A DNA stretch of 64,000 bases from Limanda limanda (Eukaryota; Chordata; Actinopteri; Pleuronectiformes; Pleuronectidae), in the NCBI RefSeq assembly GCF_963576545.1, contig NC_083655.1, positions 3,177,871 through 3,241,870 of the forward strand, written 5' to 3'. The notes beneath the pieces are model-generated. The model was not told the DNA's origin. It saw only the letters and a list, made by a program, of their open reading frames with translations, and did no database searches. Both the position numbers and the translations under genes were made by a program. Shown piece by piece: positions 24,986-38,402 of the stretch. The number at the start of each line of letters is the position of its first letter. Position 1 is the first letter of the stretch.

Positions 24986-26211
24986 AAAGAGTTTGTGTCA
25001 GAGCTACGTTTCAAAAGAATCTGAAACTGCTTTGCATTGATGTCTGTTAAAGGACCTCATTATATTCCTGTCACTCACAGACACATGCATTAATATTCAG
25101 GACAATTATTTATTAATTTATCCAGAGTGACTTATGATACTTTGTACTTTTTAAGAGACGATTCAGTATTTGGGATTTTTGAAGTTCGGTTCATGGGGGT
25201 GACTTTTGATTTCTCTTTGCATTTTGAGTGATTCATTTCCTGTTTTACTTTGAAACTTCTTCCCTTGCATCTCTCTCTTGATTTATATCCTGTCTTTGTC
25301 AGATTTTCTCTTTCTCTTGTCCTGAAGTTCAACTCTCATCATTTTGATCTGAATTTTAAAACCTTATGCATTTCCCTCGTGTTTTATTTTCCAAGTGCTT
25401 TCATTTCCTGGTGCCGAAGTTTTGTCGGCGTGTGCACTTTTGCTTTCCTGCTTTATTAAATTCCAAACATTATACCATCCTTGCCGGGTGACGTGTTTCT
25501 CCAGTCCTTCTCCTCAGAGTCAGGTTGAGCCAAACACACGATTCCTGCAGGAGGTTCACGCTCACTTTCCAAGTTGAGCAGAAAAGTGGTTTCAAAAGTT
25601 CACCAGCATCATATTTCTTTGTGCAAAAACTCTACTGACGTCATCTGAGGGTCATTGGTCCCTCAGATACATCACCAGGAATACAAGACTGTTATCTACA
25701 TGTTTATGGTCATGTAGAAATGGTTTTGTCTGCACATAATTAAAAAAAATCTGGGTTAAAAAGAGTATTTTATTCAAGTTAAAGGAGTTTTATCCTCATG
25801 GTTCCAGTTATAAATAAGATTCAGGTTGTAGAACAGTTGTTTTTTAAAAGAAACAAACACAGATAATAGGTTTTAATACAGGAAACAAACGTATATATAA
25901 GAGTCTTGTGTTTTTTCATCCTCCCAAGGTGAGATTCTACCATCACCTCCCTTCCTGGTTCGTTCCCTTTATAATTAACAGCGAGCGTTCCCTTATGTAA
26001 CTGTGGGTCGAGCTGAACTGCTTTTTCCACAGAGGACAAACTAATTTGTGTCTCGCTTGTCATCACAAAGCCACCGTATTTTAATTAAAAGTTAAAAGTC
26101 CTGATATTCCCTCTTCAAATCTAGTGTGAAAACAGAGAACCCACTCCAGAACCAGGAGAAGCACCAATTTGTACTGAATCAGAATCTAAGAGGAAAAACT
26201 ACAGTATAGAG

Positions 26212-27103
26212 CAGTGGTTCTTAACCTGGGTTCGATCGAACCCCAGGGGTTCGGTGAGTCACTCTCAGGGGTTCGGCAGGGGTCAAAACACACACAGTAT
26301 AGCCCGGTTCACACTAACAATGTCTGGCCATTTTTGTCGGCCGTCAAAAAATTGGCTGCCAACAATTTGGTTACACACCGTGTTTTTCGCCGTGTCAGAT
26401 TGCAAACATTTTTTTGCTTAGTAAAAGTGTGTTACACAAAAGAAATTCAGGCTACTCGTATTATTCATGACGTCAAACTCCGCAGTGATAAAGCTGGTTG
26501 CAGCTAATCACGCCACATTGCTTAGCTTTGATATCTGTGCTGCAGGGAACTTGGTGCGCTCAGTAGTCAACTTGTGGCTGTTCTGATTGTACGTCATTCA
26601 GCAGAGCCAGCTTCAACAGCAACTCTTCAGAACAACAACGCTCTCAACGTTTTGGTGTCACCAAATCGTTCCACACCCCCTTATTGCCCTTGAGATACTC
26701 ACACTGTTTGTTACAACGTATTTGTGCGAGCAATCCTTTTTGATAGTAGACATGAAAATTAAGAAAAGGAACAGACTTTGTTGCGAAAATTATATGAAAG
26801 TGGCACTTGCCAAGGTGAAGCCGCCCATTCCTGAACTTGTATCTGAAAGGCGACAGCAAAAGTCACATTGATTTGCAGTAAATAGTCATTGAGTTATGTT
26901 ATTGTTGGTTTTTATGGTTGGTTTTGTTCTTTGAACACATTGATTTTGTGTGCAACTGATGCATGGTTCATTTTGTGCACTAACAAATTATATACCTATG
27001 TTTTGAAGAAATCATATTTTATTTTTCCAATTACGAAGGGTTCGGTGAATGCACTGATGAAGCTTGCAGGGTTCAGTACCTCCAATAAGGTTAAGAACCA
27101 CTG
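26212..27103 (+). mobile_element. Charlie-like hAT element remnant, 892 bp
   Basis: The terminal inverted repeats (CAGTGGTTCTTAACCT at the left, AGGTTAAGAACCACTG at the right) are flanked by perfect 8-bp duplications GTATAGAG (26204-26211 and 27104-27111). Subterminal GGGGTTCGGTGA-type repeats also occur at both ends. The element keeps only the last part of its transposase. The perfect target duplications argue that it moved as this short form fairly recently. Confidence 0.92.
26640..26871 (+). pseudogene. C-terminal fragment of a Charlie-type hAT transposase
   Basis: The frame ending at 26871 reads TYLCEQSFLIVDMKIKKRNR, LCCENYMKVALAKVKPPIPE and LVSERRQQKSH before its stop. This is the hAT C-terminal dimerisation region, in the form shared by Charlie elements and the host genes derived from them (ZBED5 and FAM200 type). 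The earlier catalytic domain and BED finger are missing, so the protein cannot act as a transposase. The start given is where recognisable similarity begins. The in-frame ATG at 26587 is probably fortuitous. Confidence 0.8.
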
Positions 27104-27111
27104 GTATAGAG

Positions 27112-30100
27112 ACTTAGTGTAACGTTGTATATCCGGCTTTACAGACCTGGAATATTCCGATTCTGCTGCTTGAATAAACCCTGTTTGTGTTTTCTTGGTT
27201 TGTTTGCTTCTCGGATGCGTTTACCCGAGCGTACGTACAGAACAGCCACTGAGCACCAGCTGTGAAACGTGGATGTTATTCATATAGCACAGATGGCGAA
27301 GGCATCGAACGCTACCAGTCTTACTTAATGAATGTTGGCAGTAATAAAAGAGTCGCTTCGTGTTGTTTTCAGCCAAGTGGAAGAGGATCGGCTTCCCAAC
27401 AAAACCCTGACGTGACACCGGGAGAGAAATAATGCAGGACAGAAATATGAATTTATCATTATTATATCAGTCATAGAGTACAAAGGTAGCCTCTTAAGCA
27501 GCGGGTGAGATTTGCCTAAAACGCCTGTCTGAGGAGTACCGGAAGTAAATTGAAAGCTGTTCTTGAACCATTTGGAGTACATGCATGATCTTGGTCTCTT
27601 TTGAAAGGTAACATATTGAACTGTCCCCCCCAACAGTCAGAATCAGTCTTAGTGCTACTGACATTGAGTAATAGCAGGTGGAACACAGTGAAGTAGAAGG
27701 TTTTTATTTCCGCCTGAATATTTTTTGTTAAACAGATGCCTGCAGATGACTCTAGCTGGGACTTATGAGCTGGAAAACTCACTGGGACCCGAGCATGAAG
27801 CCTTGACTAGCCCAGGTTCAAATTTGATAACAATAGCACAGAAAATTAATATTTCACAGATTTTTTCCTCAGGGCATGTCTAGGCGTTTTCCACAAAGGC
27901 CATTTGGAACTATGGTAACCAACTAGGCTAAAAAGGCAACTTTTACACTCAAAATCATACTTTTATATAAAGGAGGCAAAACCGGGCATATGGTTTAAAA
28001 TGTATACAAATAAACATCTTTCATGTTGTTTACATCTCGATGCTGGCTGCGCTGAGATTACGCAACAGCTGACTGTGGCTATTCTTTGATGTAATAGTGT
28101 GTTTTGGACTGATTATGTTCCTGGATTGGATCGTCTGGACCTTTGTACCAAGACTGTCTTCGTTGGAATGTTATGGATCTGTGAATTAATATGATGCTTC
28201 TTAGGTGAGTGACTTCCACTTTGTGATTGTTTTCTTTGTGTTAGTGTCTTGACTGAGATGTAAATTGTACCGACTGTGGTGATCGGATCTTGAAATGGTT
28301 TACATCAGTCGAATCGGAAGAATCTTAGCTTTCTAATAATGTGTTGCATCAGTATCTAGCACGAGGCAGTTCTGAAAATAACAATGTTTGAGGCTTATCT
28401 GCTTATTTTATAAATCCTCATGATTTAAATTAATTTTAAACATATTTCTAAATTAGCAGAGTTTGGTTTTAGCCAAAAGTTTGTGGACACTCTAGTTAAT
28501 ATAATGACGTCAAACACTGATTCTCCAGCTAATCTAAAGAAACAGCTTCATATTTTCTTTCATTGTTTATTTGTTTACATCTCATTTTGCTGAACTTTGT
28601 TTCTTCCTCCCTCGACTGAATGAAATGAGCGACGGCTGCACGACTTTGAGCTGGTGTCTCAGTCTTTTTACCCATTTCTCTCCACATCTCTTTCTTTGGT
28701 GTGTGTGAACAGAAGTGAATCGACTGCATGTGTCTGATGCAACTTGATGAGGGATGAGTGTCCCAGCAGGATTCTGAGCGGGGGGGCCTCCGTCCTGCAG
28801 CGGGGGCACCGGCAGCAGAGGGAACAGCCTCTAATGAAGTCCTCAGACCAGAGAAGATGTTTATCACTCCGATTATCACACAGCCTGAAATCCACTGAGT
28901 CACATGGAACCAGAGAAACACATCAGCTCAGTTTAGACGTGTGCTGACAGCTTTCCTATCATTCCATCGTCCTGTTCCTTCTCTTCTATAATCTGTTTGC
29001 TTTAAGAAGGAAAAATAAATGTGGTGTTGAGAGTTAACAGCTCTGCAGCGTCGGGTCAACACTTTGCAACTTGTTATTTTGTGAAGTCGCGAAGCCTTGC
29101 ACTTAGAAAAATGTGTAAAAGGAAATTAAAGACCACCGGCGAATTATATTAACATTTTTACATGTCTAATTTTGTATTAATTTAGAGCTGCAAATTGAAA
29201 TGTCCACCACTGCACCCAGACGTTTTAAAATATGTTTTTTTAGCTTTGATGACTCAGCCCTATTTCCAGTTTATGTAACCGACTCTAAGCCCCCCCACTG
29301 AGTCACCAGCGTCCGTCCCCGGACCCTCAGGCCTGAGGACTCCCATGTGTGTGTGTTACTACTGTACACAGCACTAACACACATTACAAACTAACATGAC
29401 CGAGGCCACGAGGGGAAATAACCATTATTGCTTTACTCTGATGTTTCCCACCCTGGTTAAACGTCCATGTTTAGTGCTTATGTGATGGTTTCTAACAAAT
29501 AACTTGTATAATTTATTGCACTTAGAAGAACTCATATCACTGTCAAGTCTCTTTAAATTCAACCAACCGATCAAATTGCACTCATCAATGTCAGTCCCCC
29601 TAAATATGCAGGATTTCTTTCGTCAAGATCCATGAATCATTTCCTGGGAAATCGGTAAAACTGTCTTTTAATCGTCCCCTAGTTTCAATAGTGATGTTTA
29701 TTCCTGCTTTCCATCAAACTAAATATTTATTGCTTATTTACTTTGGGTCAAATTTGCCTTCAGGCCGTAGTTGAAACCTTCTCATTCATAAAAAATGTAG
29801 ACTCTAAGAAATGTAGGTTGTGTCTTAGCAAAAATATATCTACACTTGTTTTGGTTGTAAAAAAAAAACCTCTGCTCTAGATATGAGGGGATATGGCTAT
29901 GGGGGGGGGGGGGGCGGTCGGGGATAATAAATGTGTTGTGTTGCAAGGTTTCATTTATTTGTTTCCTCCTTCTCGAGCATCATATTAAACAAACGTCCCT
30001 CTGAGATCCGAGGAGTCAGCTGGGACGCCGCTCTGCTACGAGTCGGCCATATTAGCTTTTTGAAGAACTGGGACAAGATTCAACGGCGCCGGTGTGATTT

Positions 30101-33100
30101 CAATATTTCATCCTCACATGTGGGTCGCCAAACACCCCCCCCCCCCCGAGCGCTGGAATCTGAGTCAGGAGAACCAATTGTGTTTCCTCACAGGATAATG
30201 AAAATAATCGCAGCCGGTTCTCCACAGGGAAATCTCCACAACTGTAGGAAAAGTAGCAATCCATTGTCCGGGTCTGTTTTTTGCTTTTGGACGAGTTTCT
30301 TCATTTCATTGAGATGTTTTTTGCAAAAATATAAACGAGCGCCTTGACGTTGCCGTGGGAACGTTGTTTGTGTGATGTTCCCGTGACAGACGCCTCCAGC
30401 GTAGGAAAGAAGAAGCCTCCTGAAAACAAATTCTTAAAAAAAATCAGTTCCTCAACAGCTCAGTCGCCGTCCGCCCCCCCCACCTGTTTCATGTTCCCTC
30501 TTAATCTCCGAACACGTTTCTGTTTTCATCTCTCGCCGTTCTCGCCTCATTTCGGGAAGCGGCTCTTAAGCTTTCAGAAGCAGCGAGTGTGTGCGAGTGT
30601 TGTTAAACACGCAAAACCAAACGGGATCAGCGGCAGCAGCTCGTCCCTCGAGGGCGTTTCCTTCCTCCTAGCTCCACATCGACCATAATATGGAGTAATC
30701 ATGAGCTCCTACATGTTTACATATCCATAATCAGGAGACTGCAGTGAGCGGGGGTGCTCTGCATTACCTTTGGCATGTTGTTATCTTCACACATCCTTCC
30801 TGTGTGCGTCCCTGCTGCACTTCTCAACTCTGCAAATATCATCCTAGTGCAAAGTTAGTGTAAAGGTAAGAGAGGGGAGTATTAATAACTTTAATATTGG
30901 TAATCCAGTGTTGCTCGGCAGTTTCAGTTTCTAGAAGTAGAAATAAAACAAATAGAACGGAGAGGGTTTCCTGGGCTTGTTATTAAAATTTTTGCTATTT
31001 TGCACTGAACTCTGGAGACATTTCCCAAAAGGAAACATAATTCCTAACTACAATAAAGTCTATTGTTTTATTAACGCACATATTTGTGATTTGGAATCCT
31101 CCTGGAAATGGCACCGTGCTCCTTCCCAGAGATTTGCCAGCGCTCAGAGGAAGTGAGTGGCAGCCCCCCCCCCCCTTAATGACAGTCTGCAGAGCTCGGG
31201 GGCCTGTTGGCTTTTATTGCTCTTCTCCTCTCGCTGACTGATTCGCTCCTGGGAATCCAGGTGAAGGCAATTAACCGGTAAGTAGCTGGCAGGACGTGAA
31301 GAAGAAGAAGAAGCAGAGAGAGGAGCAGCGGAGGAAAGGGACGCTCGGCGAGATGTTTCACCGGTGTTTCGACTTTCCTACCGACTTTAAAATTGGTCAG
31401 AAAGCTCACGAGGAAGAAGTTGACCCATGCAGCACGGGCGATAAGAATCTGTTATTGTGTGTAGTTGTTGTCGAGTGTGTTATCCCGCGGCGCCCTCCGT
31501 TCACACGCCTCCGATCCAGAGGCGTCGGTGTGTTTCTCCCTCGTGGAGACGAATCAAAGCGGTTTATTTATTCTGTCGCTCATTCAGCTGAATGTCAGAA
31601 ACACTCATCGGCGTTTCCCCACAGATCTCATTATCCCCTTAATTTCCAATTATTTCAAAGACAAATGAGAACACCTGGCATCCCCGGCAAACCTGTCGGT
31701 GATGAACCGAGGAGACGCTGCCATCCCCGCCCCCCCCACTGGAGATAAGTGGGCCCACGATCAAACCTTCTGATTTTGATTTTTTTCCATTTTGCAACTA
31801 GAACGGAATTGAACCAGTTATTCCTCTCTTCATCCAGGAGTGGGTTCGGTGTTATCGGCCATTAGACTCTATGGTGAAGCTCATTTGTGGTTGATGGTGA
31901 AACAGGATCTCCCCAGTGTCTCCAACCATTCTAGTGGATCGGCTGTTCGGGGGGGCCATTACACTGTTGTTCAGCTTTGACCCGGCGCTTCCTAAATGAG
32001 TTAACATCCTCCAACTCTACAGTAAGAGCCTGTGGTCGGAGTTAAATCAATACTGTAGCACAACAGACTCAATTCCTATGGGTTTCGCAAAAAGAGCAGA
32101 TAAGAGCTGGAGAAAATGTTTAAGGGCTGAACCTCTGAATTTGAGATGAACAATATCTACTTTTGAAATCAGAGAAAATCATGTTAAATCAAGCTCATGT
32201 GTTTTTTGTGTATTTTAGCCATTTTGCATTATTGGGCATTTGAGATAAACTTTTAAAATTGCAAGAAAGTTAGTTTTCATACAGTTTCTGAGGCAATGTC
32301 TCTGATCAACAGCGTTATTAATCTGCACAGTCTTGTAGTTTCCATTTGCTACCATTCTTTTCAGACTTCAGAAATCCAATTTATTATGTTTTAAATTATT
32401 ATATACAATAAAAACTGTAGTTGACTTTTTGATTATTTTCTTATGTATAAATCAATCAAACATTACATTTTAAACCTTTTACTTTTCAGGAATTTACAGT
32501 AATGTGACTTATTCCGATATTAAATTAAATTAAATTCTTTCTACAGGAGCAATACCTGAAGTTTTTATCATGTCTGAGCACAAATTAGTGCTTCATCCCG
32601 TCAAATGAATAATTCCAGGCAGAGCCCGAGGCTTCTTTACAATCTATCAAACCCCGATGTCACAGATAATCCGCTGTGTGAATTATTCTACACATGATTT
32701 ACTGCATAAACAATTTATCTGGTACGTCACGAGCGTGTTTCCCCCGGTGCAGCTCTCCAGGTTCAGAGCTGGTTTAAAGGTTTGTGGGTATTAAAGCAGG
32801 AGCCTCTAATTAAAGTTGTTTAATTGAATCAATCCCAGGAACCTTGATCAGACTCGCTGCGCTGACTCGTCCACATTCCGCCCACAAGAGGCCGGAAGTA
32901 ATCAAGCGCACCTCATTGGAAATCAGTGCAGTAACACGTTCCACCACCAGGCACTGGGAGTTATTACGCTCTTATACATTAGTGATTCCATGTGGCTTAT
33001 TTCACGTTTAATCATTTAAGCTGTTTTGATTTCCGCCTGTCAGAGCAGCGGGTAATTCCTGGGCCTCGCGGATAAATAGTTAATATATGTCTTCTGCACA

Positions 33101-34447
33101 CTAATCATTTCCTTTGTTTATGGGAGGCTGTTGACGAAGGTGTGACCAGGTTCTCATTAGCAGAGAAGCTGTGAGAGACGCTCGCTGCTGACATCGCTCG
33201 GGAATTAGCACCAAATCTCAAATCATCAAGTTCAGAAGACGAGATATTCAAGAGTAATTGTACATAAAGAACAAGTTCTCATCTGATCTGGATCATATTG
33301 AAGGATCTCGATGCCTACGTTCACATTAATGCTGGAAAATGTGATTATTAGAATAAATCTAATCAAATGAATTATCCACTTTATGTAACTGCAGGACAAA
33401 TACCACAGGGACCAAAATGTAAGTTTTCTGAACAGGTTCGTTATCAAGGTTCATCCTGAAAGTTGTTTGAGATGTTCAGGATCAATTAGATCACATAATT
33501 TAGTTTTATTCTCTTGTATGTTCATCCTGAAATAGACCTGGAGGTGATCGGGATCATTTGGCTTCTCCTCGAACAGAAGATGAACTTCTCAGGATAAAAA
33601 TGAATGTGAAGAATCTTCTCTCACCGTGAGGCTCTGTGATCACGACTCCTGCCTGAGCAGGAGTGGAGGAACGAGGTCGGGAGGACGGGAACCGAAGTGT
33701 TGCCCTGTAGGTTCTCAGATCAGTAACAAGCACGCACAGCGGGGGGGCCACGCACAGCAGGGCTGCACACCAGCGTGAGCCACAATGCATATCCATCAAA
33801 ATTATCACACAGCTCCCCCCCCCCAGTGTACCGAGCTGTATCCACCTGACACCACCGGCTGTCTGCACCTCATCAGGGTGGGGTGGTGTGTGAGGTCGGC
33901 GAGAGGCGAGAGGCCGTCACACCAACCAGCACGTGGTCGATAGGAAGCTGCGGCGCCGCCTGATGGACGCCGGCGCCAACACGACGCCAACGAGTTCTGT
34001 TCCTGGCTTGTTTTCTCCGAGACAACGTTTCAGGTTTCACAGTTTCCTGCAGAATGTCTCGTCTTCACCAGAAGTTTCTTTAATATCCCGACAGGAGCCG
34101 GCTGCACATCTCCGTGCTCCCTTATTGATCCTCCAGGTCCAGCTCCTCCAAACGGGTTTATGATGTTATGTCCAAAATGACGTTCAAGGCGAGCGGATAC
34201 TAACCCTTTAATGAAAACAACTCCTGTAGCTATTTCTAATTTTGAACTCTACCGTTCTTACACACATTTTAACACAGTCAAATATTGGTTTTGTCTAATA
34301 TTATGTAATATAACCGTTAACAGGTGAGTTTAAAAATCTAAATTTGTGTAAAGGTGATTGTCAGTCTTCTTGACGAATCATTACAATTCAAGGAGTAAAT
34401 ATAATAAACTCAGTCTACCTGAAACACAGCCTCTATGCTCCACGTGC
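27112..34447. other. Intergenic DNA, no gene recognised
   Basis: About 7.3 kb. It contains G or C homopolymer runs (29899-29914, about 30136-30147, about 31166-31176), a Tc1-like scrap near 28464 and AT-rich stretches (32140-32550). Translation in all frames shows no domain I recognise. Confidence 0.55.
28464..28495. mobile_element. Tc1/mariner-like terminal fragment
   Basis: The string CCAAAAGTTTGTGGACAC is common at the ends of teleost Tc1/mariner-type MITEs. Only this short piece is recognisable; no partner terminus was found nearby. Confidence 0.35.
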
Positions 34448-35309
34448 ATTATAACTAGGGTTGCAAAAAAAAAAAGTTGGGAACTTTCCAGGGGAATTAT
34501 CAATCAATCAATCAATCAAGTTTTATTTGTATAGCCCACATTCACAAATAACAATTCGTCTCATGGGGCTTTAACATTGTGTGACATCCTCTGTCCTTAA
34601 CCCTCAACAAGAGTAAGGAAAAACTACTAAAAACCCTTTTCACAGGTAAAAATATATAGAAACCTCAGAGAGACACATGTGAGGGATCCCTCTCTCAGGA
34701 CGGACAGAAGTGCAATAGATGTCAGGTGTAAGAAAACATCATCAGGATTTTTAGCAGCATCCATTAGGCTAAACATTTTTCAATACTATGTGTCAGGCAG
34801 TCCCGCTGCAATCACAGTCTCTGGCCAGCAGCAAGACCACGATCCAGCATCAGGATGGGATCCACTATAATCCACAGTCATTGTCCACCGCCGCCAGTTA
34901 GAATCCATTATCAGCTGCCGCCTCGGTCGTGGTCCCTCATCATCCGATGCCAACGCGACAAAGGATCCTCCATTACAACGACGATCAGCTGGCACGATAC
35001 AGAATCCACCGAACTGGATCCACCATTGCGACCTCCGACACGCGATCCACAATCATAATCCATGGTGCGGCCACAGCTGTGGCCCTGCATCCGCGGGCGC
35101 TAAGGCACAGAAACTCCGGGAAAAGGGGTCAAGTTAGTAACATGTACTGATCAGATAAGAATTATCTTGATGTGATAAATATGGAGAAAAGGAAGGAGAA
35201 GCAGGAAAGAGAAGCTCCGTGTGTCTTGTGTCATAAATTCCCTGTGCGTCTTAGCATCATCAGGGGTTTTTGCCATTTAATCAAATTTGGAACATCGCAC
35301 AAATTAGCT

Positions 35310-38300
35310 CTAACTATAAGCTTTATAAAAAAGGAAGGTTTTGAGTCTACTTTTAAACGAACAGAGCGTGTCTGCCTCCCTAACTGAAAGTGAGAGATTA
35401 TTCCACAGCAGTGGGGCTTGATGGCTAAAAGCTCTGGCTCCTACTCTACTTTTAGAGACTTTAGGGACAACAAGTAAACCTGAGTTCTGGGATCGGAGTG
35501 CTCTAGTAGGTTGATATGGAACTAACATCTCTTTAAGGTAAAGAGGTGCCATATCATTAAGGGCCTTGAAGGTGAGGAGGAGAATTTTAAATTCTATTCT
35601 AGATTTAACAGGAAGCCAGTGTAGCGATGCTAATACTGGAGAAATGTGCTCTCTTTTCTTAGTTCTCGTCAGGACACGTGCTGCGGCATTTTGGACCAGC
35701 TGCAGAGTCTTTAACGACTTGCTGCTGGAGCCTGATAATAATGAATTACAATAGTCCAGTCTCGATGTAACAAAGGCGTGGACTAGTTTTTCTGCATCTT
35801 TTTGCGAAAGGACATGTCTGATTTTTGAGATATTACGCAAGTGGAAAAACGCGGTCCTAGAAATTACTTTTAAGTGACTATTAAAGGACAAATCAGGATC
35901 GAAGATCACTCCCAAGTTCCTGACTGTGTCATTGGAAGCAAGGGCAATGTCATCTAGCGCAGCTATATCATTAGATAATGTATCTCTAAGGTGTTTAGGG
36001 CCGAGTATTATAACCTCTGTTTTATCTGAGTTTAATAAGAGAAAATTGCGGGTCATCCAGGTTTTTATGTCCTTGAGACATGCTCGAAGTTTAGTTAATT
36101 GATTACTTTGATCAGGTTTTATTGACAAATATAACTGGGTGTCATCCGCATAACAGTGAAAATTTACCGAGTGTGTCCTGATAATGTTTCCTAGTGGAAG
36201 CATATATAATGAGAATAAAATTGGGCCGAGCACAGACCCCTGTGGGACACCATGGTTAACTTTGGTGCGCACCGATGACTCATCATTGATTTGAACGAAT
36301 TGGGAGCGATCAGCAAAATAAGATTTAAACCAGTTTAAGGCCGTTCCTTTAATGTTAATTAACTGTTTTAGTCTCTCTAATAAAATTTGATGGTCAATTG
36401 TGTCGAATGCTGCACTGAGATCTAACAGAACGAGGACAGACACAAGTCCCTGATCTGAAGCTATTAGAAGGTCATTAGTGACTTTTGCCAGGGCTGTCTC
36501 TGTGCTGTGATTGGTTCTAAACCCAGACTGAAAGTCTTCATATATATTATTTTCCTGGAGAAACTCACACAGCTGATTGGCTACAACTTTTTCTAAGATT
36601 TTAGATAGGAAGGGGAGATTAGATATTGGCCTGTAATTTGCTAAAACCTCTGGGTCTAGGGTGGGTTTTTTGAGTAGGGGTTTGATTACAGCTATTTTAA
36701 AAGACTGTGGTACATAACCTGATGATAATGACAGATTGATTGTGTTAAGTAACGAATTATCTATTAGGGGCAGAATTTCTTTAAGTAATTTAGTTGGAAT
36801 CGGATCTAAAATACAGGTTGTTGGTTTAGAACCTGAGACTATTTTGGTAAACTGATCACGGGTGATCAGAGAGAAGCTGTCTAAATAATGGGAAGGATTC
36901 TCAGCCGTTTCTGAGATCTCTATTGTTGGGAGGGTATTAGTGCCAATTGAGGGCAGGAGATGATTGATTTTATTTCTAATAGTTAGAATTTTATCATTAA
37001 AAAAGGTCATAAAGATATTGCAATTTAGGGATCGAGGAATACTGGGTTCGGTGGAGGTGTGACTCTCTGTCAGCCTGGCTACAGTGCTGAAGAGAAACCT
37101 GGGGTTGTTTTTATTCTCTTCTATTAGTTTTGAGTAATAGGCAGCTCTTGCTTTGTGGAGAGCCTTTTTATATTCTGTAACACTACTCTTCCAGTCTAGG
37201 AGATTTTCAACACTGTTGCTGGAGCGCCACTTCCTTTCTAATTTTCTTGATATTTGTTTCAACTCATGTGTCTTGGAATTATACCACGGAGCTAATTTAC
37301 TATGTTTTACACATTTCTTTTTTAGAGGCGCTATTGAGTCTACTGTTAATCGTAATGAGTCTGCAGAGCTTTCTACGAGGTGGTCAATCTCAATAGAGCT
37401 CGGGTTTTTAAAGAATTTGTTGTTTATGTCGACGGATAATACGGGTTTAAATGTAATCGGAATTATTTCCTTAAATTTAGCTACAGCACTATCAGGTAGA
37501 CATCTAGAAAATGAGTTTTTTATTAGTGGCATATATTCAGATAGTGAAAAATCGAAGGTTATTAAATTATGGTCTGATAGTACTGGATTGCGCGGAAGTA
37601 CTGTTAAATGTTCAATTTTGACACCGTATGATAACACAAGGTCAAGTGTGTGGTTACAACAATGAGTAGGTTGATGCACACACTGACTAAAACCAATTGA
37701 GTCTAGTATTGAAATAAATGCTACGCTCAGGCTATCTTTATTATTGTCAACATGAATATTAAAGTCACCAACAATAATAATTTTATCTGTCTTTAGGACT
37801 AGGTTTGATAAAAACTCAGGGAATTCTGTTAGAAATTCAGTATAAGCCCCAGGAGCACGATAAACTACAGCAAATATGATTGGCTGTTGGTGTTTCCTGG
37901 ATTGACGTGGAAGATTAAGAACAAGACATTCAAATGAGTTGTAGCTAAATTTAGGTTTAGGATTAATTGATAGACTGGAGTTAAAAATAGCAGCAACTCC
38001 ACCTCCTCGCCCGAGTTCCCTGGGAACGTGTGAATTTATATGACTGGGGGGAGTAGATTCATTCAAACTGACATATTCATCAGGATGCAGCCACGTCTCA
38101 GTAAGGGACATTACATCTATATTGTAGTCTGAGACTAGTTCATTAACTAAAATAGCCTTTGAGGACAGTGATCTAATGTTTAAAAGACCACATTTGAAAG
38201 TCTTAGTTTCCTGTGATGTTCCAGAGGTTGTGTTAATTTGTATAAGATTATTGTGAGTTCTCGCTCTGTTATTGTTTAATTTAAATAATTGAATCGGACG

Positions 38301-38402
38301 GTAGACAGAGACAGTCTCTATGCGGTTGGGTGACTGATCCAGAGGGAGCGCAGAGAAGTGATTAGCACTGCAGCTCTGCTTCCTGGTCCCAACTCTGGGT
38401 TG
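35310..38402 (-). CDS. LINE ORF2: apurinic-like endonuclease and reverse transcriptase
   Basis: An open frame of 1030 codons that begins at the codon after the ORF1 TGA, in the same frame. The first Met is codon 98 (38111). The first 97 codons are clearly part of the protein, because they contain the endonuclease opening motif (LLNIRSLSSKAILVNELV). Endonuclease motifs follow: TETWL, GGGVAAIF, VGDFNIHVDN and SDHNLITF. The RT has NYRPISNLPFLSKILEKV, LLDLSAAFDTIDH, HGVPQGSVLGPILF and the catalytic YADD (plus-strand bases 36141-36152). The C-terminal part (LHWLPVKSRIEFKILLLTFK, LWNNLSLSVREA) is typical of L2 elements. The protein nicks target DNA and copies element RNA by target-primed reverse transcription. 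No internal stops are present. How translation enters this frame is unresolved. Confidence 0.9.
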   Translation of the reverse strand, partial: QPRVGTRKQSCSANHFSALPLDQSPNRIETVSVYRPIQLFKLNNNRARTHNNLIQINTTSGTSQETKTFKCGLLNIRSLSSKAILVNELVSDYNIDVMSLTETWLHPDEYVSLNESTPPSHINSHVPRELGRGGGVAAIFNSSLSINPKPKFSYNSFECLVLNLPRQSRKHQQPIIFAVVYRAPGAYTEFLTEFPEFLSNLVLKTDKIIIVGDFNIHVDNNKDSLSVAFISILDSIGFSQCVHQPTHCCNHTLDLVLSYGVKIEHLTVLPRNPVLSDHNLITFDFSLSEYMPLIKNSFSRCLPDSAVAKFKEIIPITFKPVLSVDINNKFFKNPSSIEIDHLVESSADSLRLTVDSIAPLKKKCVKHSKLAPWYNSKTHELKQISRKLERKWRSSNSVENLLDWKSSVTEYKKALHKARAAYYSKLIEENKNNPRFLFSTVARLTESHTSTEPSIPRSLNCNIFMTFFNDKILTIRNKINHLLPSIGTNTLPTIEISETAENPSHYLDSFSLITRDQFTKIVSGSKPTTCILDPIPTKLLKEILPLIDNSLLNTINLSLSSGYVPQSFKIAVIKPLLKKPTLDPEVLANYRPISNLPFLSKILEKVVANQLCEFLQENNIYEDFQSGFRTNHSTETALAKVTNDLLIASDQGLVSVLVLLDLSAAFDTIDHQILLERLKQLINIKGTALNWFKSYFADRSQFVQINDESSVRTKVNHGVPQGSVLGPILFSLYMLPLGNIIRTHSVNFHCYADDTQLYLSIKPDQSNQLTKLRACLKDIKTWMTRNFLLLNSDKTEVIILGPKHLRDTLSNDIAALDDIALASNDTVRNLGVIFDPDLSFNSHLKVISRTAFFHLRNISKIRHVLSQKDAEKLVHAFVTSRLDYCNSLLSGSSSKSLKTLQLVQNAAARVLTRTKKREHISPVLASLHWLPVKSRIEFKILLLTFKALNDMAPLYLKEMLVPYQPTRALRSQNSGLLVVPKVSKSRVGARAFSHQAPLLWNNLSLSVREADTLCSFKSRLKTFLFYKAYS

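Larger units (their letters stand above)
24333..26203. other. Intergenic DNA with a G-rich segment and CA repeat
   Basis: Holds the G-quadruplex candidate and the CA microsatellite. The remainder is AT-rich unique DNA without a supported gene. Confidence 0.6.

Noticed and set aside
37153..37665. 170-codon plus-strand frame
   Set aside because: Antisense to the LINE ORF2.
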